A stretch of DNA of 5,270 nucleotides, taken from positions 1,065 to 6,334 of the forward strand of contig KL569419.1 in the NCBI GenBank assembly GCA_000715685.1, in the 5' to 3' direction. Both the position numbers and the translations under genes were made by a program. Below, in pieces: positions 1 through 2,980 of the stretch (its first letter is position 1; every line of letters starts with the position of its first letter). This DNA is from Streptomyces lilacinus. Its GTDB lineage: Bacteria; Actinomycetota; Actinomycetes; Streptomycetales; Streptomycetaceae. Below the pieces are notes generated by a model, which saw only the letters and a program-made list of their open reading frames with translations, was not told the origin of the DNA and ran no database searches.

Positions 1-787
1 CGGCGGCGAAGGACTTGCAGCGGCCGTCGGCGGCGAGACCGCGCTGGCGGCTGAACTCGGTGAAGACGGCGGGTGTCGACATCACCGTCACGCCGCCCGC
101 GAGCGCCAGCGAGCACTCGCCGACGCGCAGCGCCCGCGCCGCCAGGTGCATGGCCACCAGCGACGACGAGCAGGCGGTGTCGACGGTGACGGCAGGGCCT
201 TCGAGTCCGAAGGAGTACGCGATACGGCCCGAGGCCACGGCAGTCGCGCCACCGGTCAGCAGATAGCCCTCGCTGTCGTGCGCGGAGCCGTCGAGGAGAG
301 CCAGGTAGCCCTGGTCGTTCGTGCCGGCGAAGACGCCCGTGCGGCTGCCGCGCAGCGTGGTCGCGTCGATCCCGGCACGCTCGAACGCCTCCCAGGAGGT
401 CTGCAGCAGCAGTCGCTGCTGCGGGTCCATGGCGAGGGCCTCGCGCGGCGAGATGCCGAAGAAGGCCGGGTCGAAGTCCGCGACGTCGGTGACGAAGCCG
501 CCCTCGCGCACATAACTGGTGCCCGCCTGCTCGGGGTCGTCGTCGAAGAGCCGGGACAGGTCCCAGCCGCGGTCGTCGGGAAAGCCGGATATCGCGTCCC
601 CGCCGGCGGCGACGAGCCGCCACAGATCCTCGGGCGATGCCAGGCCCCCCGGATAGCGACAGCTCATGCCGATGATCGCGATCGGCTCGGCGTCCCTGGC
701 CTCGATGTCCTGAAGCCTCTTACGAGTCTGCCGGAGGTCGGCCGTCACCAGCTTGACGTAATCGCGCAACGTCTCTTTGTCTGCCAT
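1..787 (-). CDS. Type I modular polyketide synthase subunit, N-terminal fragment (docking helix + ketosynthase)
   Basis: This is the start of a modular type I PKS; 262 residues are visible and the gene continues past the left edge. Residues 1-30 ([20 protein letters not shown]...) form a charged amphipathic helix typical of the N-terminal docking domains that pair PKS subunits. The ketosynthase begins near residue 33 with [15 protein letters not shown]. It continues through the conserved [20 protein letters not shown] segment (about 108-127) and the nucleophile motif VDTACSSSL, with the active-site cysteine at residue 206 (codon 172-170). The His residues of the KS triad lie outside the window. 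A docking helix followed directly by a Cys-type KS, with no loading domain, indicates an elongation subunit that receives a chain from another PKS protein. The ATG at 787-785 is supported by an AGAGG ribosome site and by the docking helix starting there. The gene lies 68 nt downstream of the P450 on the same strand, so co-transcription is likely. No in-frame TTA codon is visible. Confidence 0.96.
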   Translation of the reverse strand, partial: MADKETLRDYVKLVTADLRQTRKRLQDIEARDAEPIAIIGMSCRYPGGLASPEDLWRLVAAGGDAISGFPDDRGWDLSRLFDDDPEQAGTSYVREGGFVTDVADFDPAFFGISPREALAMDPQQRLLLQTSWEAFERAGIDATTLRGSRTGVFAGTNDQGYLALLDGSAHDSEGYLLTGGATAVASGRIAYSFGLEGPAVTVDTACSSSLVAMHLAARALRVGECSLALAGGVTVMSTPAVFTEFSRQRGLAADGRCKSFAA

Positions 788-796
788 GTACGTCAA

Positions 797-801
797 CCTC
801 T
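797..801 (-). promoter_or_regulatory. Ribosome binding site of the PKS gene
   Basis: AGAGG on the minus strand lies 9 nt before the ATG at 787. This is a reasonable Shine-Dalgarno sequence and supports that start. A TTGACA just upstream (plus 802-807) is too close to the ribosome site to act as a -35 element. Confidence 0.6.
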
Positions 802-848
802 TGTCAACGGCTTTGTCAGCGGGTTTTGCCTGCGGCTCTGGTCAGCGG
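799..848. repeat. Three imperfect 12-13-nt direct repeats between P450 and PKS genes
   Basis: Read on the plus strand, the gap contains TCTTGTCAACGG (799-810), CTTTGTCAGCGG (811-822) and CTCTGGTCAGCGG (836-848). The first two are in tandem; the third is displaced by 14 nt. They fill most of the short gap between the P450 stop and the PKS ribosome site. Function is unknown. They may be chance duplication, an mRNA element or a protein site. Confidence 0.4.
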
Positions 849-855
849 TCTCGGA

Positions 856-2109
856 TTACGCTGCCGCGACGGGAAACTGCAACATGCCGCGCACGATGTA
901 GGAACTCCGGCGTCGGACGGGTGCGACCTGCCGGAGATCCGGAAGTCGTTTCGCCACGGCGGTCATGGCCACTTCCGCCTCGATGCGGGCGAGTGTGGCA
1001 CCGAGGCAGAAATGCATTCCCAGGGAGAAGGAGAGAACTTCCGGCTCTCCCTTTCTGGTGGTGCTTCGGGTGATGTCGAAGCGGTCGGGGTCGTGGTACG
1101 CCTCGGGGTCCCGGTTGGCCGCGCCGGCGCAAATGGCCAGTTCGGTGTCGGCGGGCAGGAACACGCCGCCCAGTTCCAGGTCCTCCTGGACGATCCGCCG
1201 GTACTGCTGGACCGGGGTCTCGTACCGCAGCGTCTCCTGCACGACGCCGGGCGCCAGGCTCACGTCGTCCTTGAACATCGCCCACTGCTCGGGGTGGCCG
1301 AGCAGGGTCGCCGTGGCGTTTCCGATGAGGTTCACCGTGGTCTCGACCCCGGCCAGGATCAGGAACGTGCACAGCGCGATCAGTTCGTCGAGCGAGAGCG
1401 TGCCGTCGTCGAGCGCGGGGAGCAGGTCACTGATCATGTTCTCGCCCGGATTCTCCCGGACCAGCACGACGATCTCGCCGAACACCCTGGCCGACTCGTC
1501 GATCGCCCGCAGCACGTCGTCCGCGACCTCCGGGGACGCATCGCCGTCCATGAGGTGCGCCATGCGCCGCGTCAGGCGGAACGCGCTGCGCCAGTACTGC
1601 TCGGGAATCCCCAGCAGTTCGCTGACGACCCGTACCGGCAGCTGCTGGGCGAAGGCCGTCATGAAGTTGAACTTGCCGCCCTTGGCCAGGATCCGGTCGA
1701 TGAGCTCGTCGACGTACTCCTCGACCCTCGATCGCCATTTCTCCATGCGGCGCGGATTGAACGTGGGAGCCGCGAGTTTCCGCAGCCGGGTGTGGTTCGG
1801 TGGATCCTGGCCCAGCATGGAATTGTCGAACTCAATGGCCTCCGGGGCCTTTTCGCCGTTGGTCAGGCGAACTCCGAACCGCCGGTCCCGCAATATCTTT
1901 CCGGCCACCGCGTGCCGACCGGTCACCCAGGTGCCGATGGCGCTCCTGTAGATCGGCCCCTTTTCCCGCAGCTGCGTGTAGAGGGGGCCCGGATCCTCCG
2001 GCACGCCCAGCAGAAGCGCATACGGGTCACCCTGCTGCGCCGCGGAGCCGAGAAAGGCGTTCCACACCTCACGACGCGCCTGCTCCCGCTGATCCACACC
2101 CCCTGCCAT
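856..2109 (-). CDS. Cytochrome P450 monooxygenase, polyketide tailoring type
   Basis: This is a complete 417-residue soluble bacterial class I P450, expected to hydroxylate or epoxidise a substrate using electrons from a ferredoxin and its reductase, neither of which is seen here. All hallmark motifs are intact: DPPNHTRLRKL (102-112) in the C-helix region, the I-helix oxygen-activation motif AGVETT (253-258), ExxR as ETLR (292-295), the DPDRFD meander (340-345) and the haem loop FSLGMHFCLG with ligand Cys368. Length is normal for the family and there is no signal or membrane segment. The N-terminal stretch (GDPYALLL...GTWVTGRHAVAGKIL...FGVR, about 28-81) recalls the P450-like glycosyltransferase helper proteins (DesVIII, EryCII) from memory. 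Those helpers lack the haem cysteine, whereas this protein keeps it, so it is probably a true enzyme. Its position directly ahead of a PKS gene suggests oxidation of the polyketide product. Substrate and position of oxidation cannot be read from sequence. The ATG at 2109 is preferred over the GTG immediately before it because the GGGGAG ribosome site is 5 nt from the ATG but only 2 nt from the GTG. Confidence 0.95.
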   Translation of the reverse strand: MAGGVDQREQARREVWNAFLGSAAQQGDPYALLLGVPEDPGPLYTQLREKGPIYRSAIGTWVTGRHAVAGKILRDRRFGVRLTNGEKAPEAIEFDNSMLGQDPPNHTRLRKLAAPTFNPRRMEKWRSRVEEYVDELIDRILAKGGKFNFMTAFAQQLPVRVVSELLGIPEQYWRSAFRLTRRMAHLMDGDASPEVADDVLRAIDESARVFGEIVVLVRENPGENMISDLLPALDDGTLSLDELIALCTFLILAGVETTVNLIGNATATLLGHPEQWAMFKDDVSLAPGVVQETLRYETPVQQYRRIVQEDLELGGVFLPADTELAICAGAANRDPEAYHDPDRFDITRSTTRKGEPEVLSFSLGMHFCLGATLARIEAEVAMTAVAKRLPDLRQVAPVRRRSSYIVRGMLQFPVAAA

Positions 2110-2114
2110 CACCG

Positions 2115-2120
2115 CTCCCC
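2115..2120 (-). promoter_or_regulatory. Ribosome binding site deciding the P450 start
   Basis: GGGGAG on the minus strand is followed by GCG and then the tandem candidates GTG-ATG (2112-2107). The spacing is 2 nt to the GTG and 5 nt to the ATG, which favours the ATG at 2109. Confidence 0.6.
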
Positions 2121-2143
2121 TGCCCGAAGTCGAGGCCGTAGTC

Positions 2144-2149
2144 GATAAA
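2144..2149 (-). promoter_or_regulatory. Possible -10 element of the P450-PKS transcript
   Basis: TTTATC on the minus strand is one of the few AT-rich hexamers upstream of the P450 and lies about 35 nt before its start codon. No good -35 element is seen at the right distance. Instead, the TTAGGGG-like boxes at 2158-2208 occupy that region, as expected for an activator-dependent promoter. This is inference from position only. Confidence 0.25.
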
Positions 2150-2157
2150 CCCGCCGT

Positions 2158-2208
2158 ACCCTAACCAGCGGGAAACCCCTAACCACAACCCTTAGCCATC
2201 CCCTAACC
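2158..2208 (-). promoter_or_regulatory. Cluster of four GGTTAGGGG-like boxes upstream of the P450 (candidate activator sites)
   Basis: On the plus strand the boxes read ACCCTAACC (2158-2166), CCCCTAACC (2176-2184), ACCCTTAGCC (2188-2197) and CCCCTAACC (2200-2208). On the minus strand, reading toward the P450, they are GGTTAGGG(G/T) and a variant GGCTAAGGGT. The three closest matches are offset by 18 and 24 nt. The same core recurs upstream of the two rightward genes. The likely partner is the LAL regulator encoded at 2981 onward, but the binding link is inferred. Confidence 0.5.
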
Positions 2209-2313
2209 GCGGACGCGACGGCGGAGGCATTCGAAGGACCGGAACGGCAGGAGCGGCTCATCGGGGCGGCACGGCCTGCCCCGGGGACCGTCCGGTGAAC
2301 CGACCCAGAGCCC

Positions 2314-2331
2314 TTTTAGGGGTCTAGGGGG
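2314..2331 (+). promoter_or_regulatory. Tandem TTTAGGGG / TCTAGGGGG boxes upstream of the PqqD-like gene
   Basis: TTTTAGGGG (2314-2322) is followed immediately by TCTAGGGGG (2323-2331); the TAGGGG cores start 8 nt apart. With the preceding CCC, positions 2311-2322 also form a near-palindrome, CCCTTTTAGGGG. The core matches the boxes before the P450 but faces the other way, so in each case TTAGGGG reads toward the gene it precedes. Activator binding is inferred. Confidence 0.45.
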
Positions 2332-2359
2332 CATGACTGTGCGCCACCCCGCAGTTTCG

Positions 2360-2398
2360 CCACGGTATGGATCCCCGCCGCTGTCGGTTCTACCGTGG
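2360..2398. repeat. Perfect 8-bp inverted repeat, possible operator
   Basis: CCACGGTA (2360-2367) and TACCGTGG (2391-2398) are exact reverse complements separated by 23 nt. The arms start 31 nt apart, about three helical turns, which would put them on the same face of the DNA. The left arm overlaps a possible -10 sequence, TATGGA (2366-2371), so a protein bound there could block transcription of the PqqD-like gene. It could also form an RNA stem. No known operator is recognised. Confidence 0.4.
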
Positions 2399-2462
2399 TG
2401 GGTCCGGCACGGCATTCGGTCCGGCCGACTCCTTGCACGGCGCTCTCTGCGAGGTCCGACAC

Positions 2463-2467
2463 GGAGG
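2463..2467 (+). promoter_or_regulatory. Ribosome binding site of the PqqD-like gene
   Basis: GGAGG sits 6 nt before the ATG at 2474. This strong site supports that start over an in-frame ATG at 2333, whose G-rich upstream sequence is only 1 nt away. Confidence 0.75.
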
Positions 2468-2473
2468 TCAAGC

Positions 2474-2740
2474 ATGCGCAGTCAACCGGCGCCCGGCGTG
2501 AGCGTCAACATCGGCACGGACGGCTGCCTGGAGTTGCGGTCGGATTCGACCGTACGCCCCGGCGTCTACCGCTGGGCTCCCGTGTGCACGGCGATGTGGA
2601 TCGCCTTGCGCCAGCACGACGGCGACGTCGACGCGGCGGCCCGCACGCTCGCCTCCCAGTGGGGCACCGCTCCGACGGACACCCGTGCGGACCTGGGCAT
2701 CTGGGTGGACGAACTCCGCGACGCGGGACTGGCGTACTGA
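2474..2740 (+). CDS. PqqD-like small protein (RiPP recognition element fold)
   Basis: An 88-residue protein resembling the PqqD family. It has a short N-terminal beta region (VSVNIGTDGCLELRS, 9-23) followed by three predicted helices: about 35-47 (APVCTAMWIALRQ), 52-63 (VDAAARTLASQW) and 68-84 (TDTRADLGIWVDELRDA), ending GLAY. The pattern 'helix - DG(D/T)V..AA..LA..(W/Y)G....T.AD...(V/L).ELR.AGL' is typical of PqqD and of the stand-alone B1 proteins of lasso peptide clusters. Such proteins bind the leader of a ribosomal peptide and present it to a modifying enzyme, so they normally work with a precursor and a partner enzyme. Neither is convincingly present here; the neighbours are a P450, a PKS and a LAL regulator. 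It may therefore serve an unseen partner or have been adapted to another role, for example as a small winged-helix regulator. The start is set by a good GGAGG site. It is probably transcribed separately from the P450, with its own promoter in the divergent region. Family assignment is from pattern only. Confidence 0.8.
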   Translation: MRSQPAPGVSVNIGTDGCLELRSDSTVRPGVYRWAPVCTAMWIALRQHDGDVDAAARTLASQWGTAPTDTRADLGIWVDELRDAGLAY

Positions 2741-2741
2741 C

Positions 2742-2746
2742 GGAGG
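2742..2746 (+). promoter_or_regulatory. Shine-Dalgarno-like GGAGG just after the PqqD-like stop
   Basis: GGAGG begins 2 nt after the TGA at 2738-2740 and is 4 nt from an ATG at 2751. It is the main reason for taking the following small ORF seriously. Confidence 0.4.
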
Positions 2747-2750
2747 ACGC

Positions 2751-2921
2751 ATGCCGGGGCCTCTCCTCCCCGGGCACCCCCTAATTCTGGAACGGGATCC
2801 GCCCCCGCGACAGCCCCCTCCGCCCGCGCTCCTTCTCCGCTCTAGCGGGACTACAGGTCCGGCTCCCGGTTCGGCTAGGGGTCCCGCTGTGGCAGCGCCA
2901 GCAACCCTTGAAGTGCGGTGA
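2751..2921 (+). CDS. Doubtful 56-residue ORF behind the PqqD-like gene
   Basis: An ATG with a GGAGG site 4 nt upstream opens a 56-codon frame starting 10 nt after the PqqD-like stop. The product begins MPGPLLPGHPLILERDPPP, is very rich in Pro, Leu and Ala, lacks Cys, and ends LEVR. Its TGA overlaps a GTG (GTGA, 2918-2921) in frame with the LAL gene. In favour: the ribosome site, the position behind a peptide-binding protein and the 4-nt overlap. Against: about 22 of 55 codons end in A or T, far more than in the certain genes nearby, and the stretch contains regulatory-looking boxes, a hairpin and an inverted repeat. It resembles no peptide family I recognise. It is more likely noncoding, but it is the only visible candidate for a small peptide. 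Confidence 0.2.
   Translation: MPGPLLPGHPLILERDPPPRQPPPPALLLRSSGTTGPAPGSARGPAVAAPATLEVR
2754..2773 (+). terminator. GC-rich hairpin after the PqqD-like gene, possible weak terminator
   Basis: CCGGGG (2754-2759) pairs with CCCCGG (2768-2773) across an 8-nt loop, starting 14 nt after the stop codon. There is no T-run after it. Stems without a U-tract are often proposed as terminators in Streptomyces, but the short stem leaves this uncertain. Confidence 0.25.
2776..2786 (-). promoter_or_regulatory. CCCCCTAA box in the gap before the LAL gene
   Basis: ACCCCCTAATT contains the TTAGGGGG core on the minus strand, matching the boxes near the P450. It lies about 200 nt before the LAL start. Confidence 0.3.
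2844..2888. repeat. Perfect 8-bp inverted repeat upstream of the LAL gene
   Basis: AGCGGGAC (2844-2851) and GTCCCGCT (2881-2888) are exact reverse complements, 29 nt apart. The left arm also forms a compact palindrome with CCGCT at 2837-2841 (CCGCT-CT-AGCGG). The right arm overlaps the CTAGGGG box. It could be an operator or a leader-RNA stem. Confidence 0.35.
2873..2881 (+). promoter_or_regulatory. GGCTAGGGG box upstream of the LAL gene
   Basis: GGCTAGGGG reads toward the LAL gene, as the related boxes do before the P450 and PqqD-like genes. It lies 99 nt before the GTG start and suggests possible autoregulation. Only one good copy is seen in this orientation here, so support is weaker. Confidence 0.3.
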
Positions 2922-2970
2922 GCAGTGGTCACGTCGGCCACACGGACGCCACGGCGGCAGCCGGCCAAAA

Positions 2971-2976
2971 AGGGGG
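2971..2976 (+). promoter_or_regulatory. Ribosome binding site deciding the LAL start
   Basis: AGGGGG lies 4 nt before the GTG at 2981. The alternative in-frame GTG at 2918 has no clear ribosome site. Confidence 0.55.
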
Positions 2977-2980
2977 CATA

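Larger units (their letters stand above)
2113..2473. other. Divergent intergenic regulatory region
   Basis: About 360 nt separate the leftward P450 from the rightward PqqD-like gene. The region holds the four boxes near the P450, two opposite-facing boxes at 2314-2331, an inverted repeat at 2360-2398 and the ribosome sites at each end. Between about 2210 and 2310 no gene or motif is convincing. ORFs crossing this stretch give arginine- and proline-rich translations without domain resemblance. Confidence 0.7.

Noticed and set aside
802..807. TTGACA (minus strand) as a -35 element for a PKS promoter
   Set aside because: It abuts the AGAGG ribosome site, leaving no room for a -10 and a transcript leader; it is also part of the local repeats.
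146..901. Plus-strand ORF of 251 codons over the PKS start
   Set aside because: It is opposite a textbook ketosynthase and has no domain resemblance or good start context.
826..2148. Plus-strand ORF of 440 codons (and a 328-codon one at 965-1951) opposite the P450
   Set aside because: The minus strand carries all P450 motifs with correct length. The plus-strand translations show no recognisable domain.
2158..2208. CCCTAA repeats as telomere-like or CRISPR-like sequence
   Set aside because: There are only four irregular copies, placed in a promoter gap. There are no uniform repeats with spacers, and actinomycete chromosome ends are hairpin-rich palindromes rather than CCCTAA arrays.
2333..2473. 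Upstream ATG extending the PqqD-like protein by 47 residues
   Set aside because: The only G-rich sequence before it is 1 nt from the ATG, the extension is Arg/Ser/Pro-rich, and the PqqD pattern begins just after the ATG at 2474, which has GGAGG at good spacing.
2203..2475. Minus-strand ORF of 90 codons across the divergent gap
   Set aside because: It has an Arg/Pro-rich translation, no clear ribosome site, and spans the regulatory boxes and inverted repeat.
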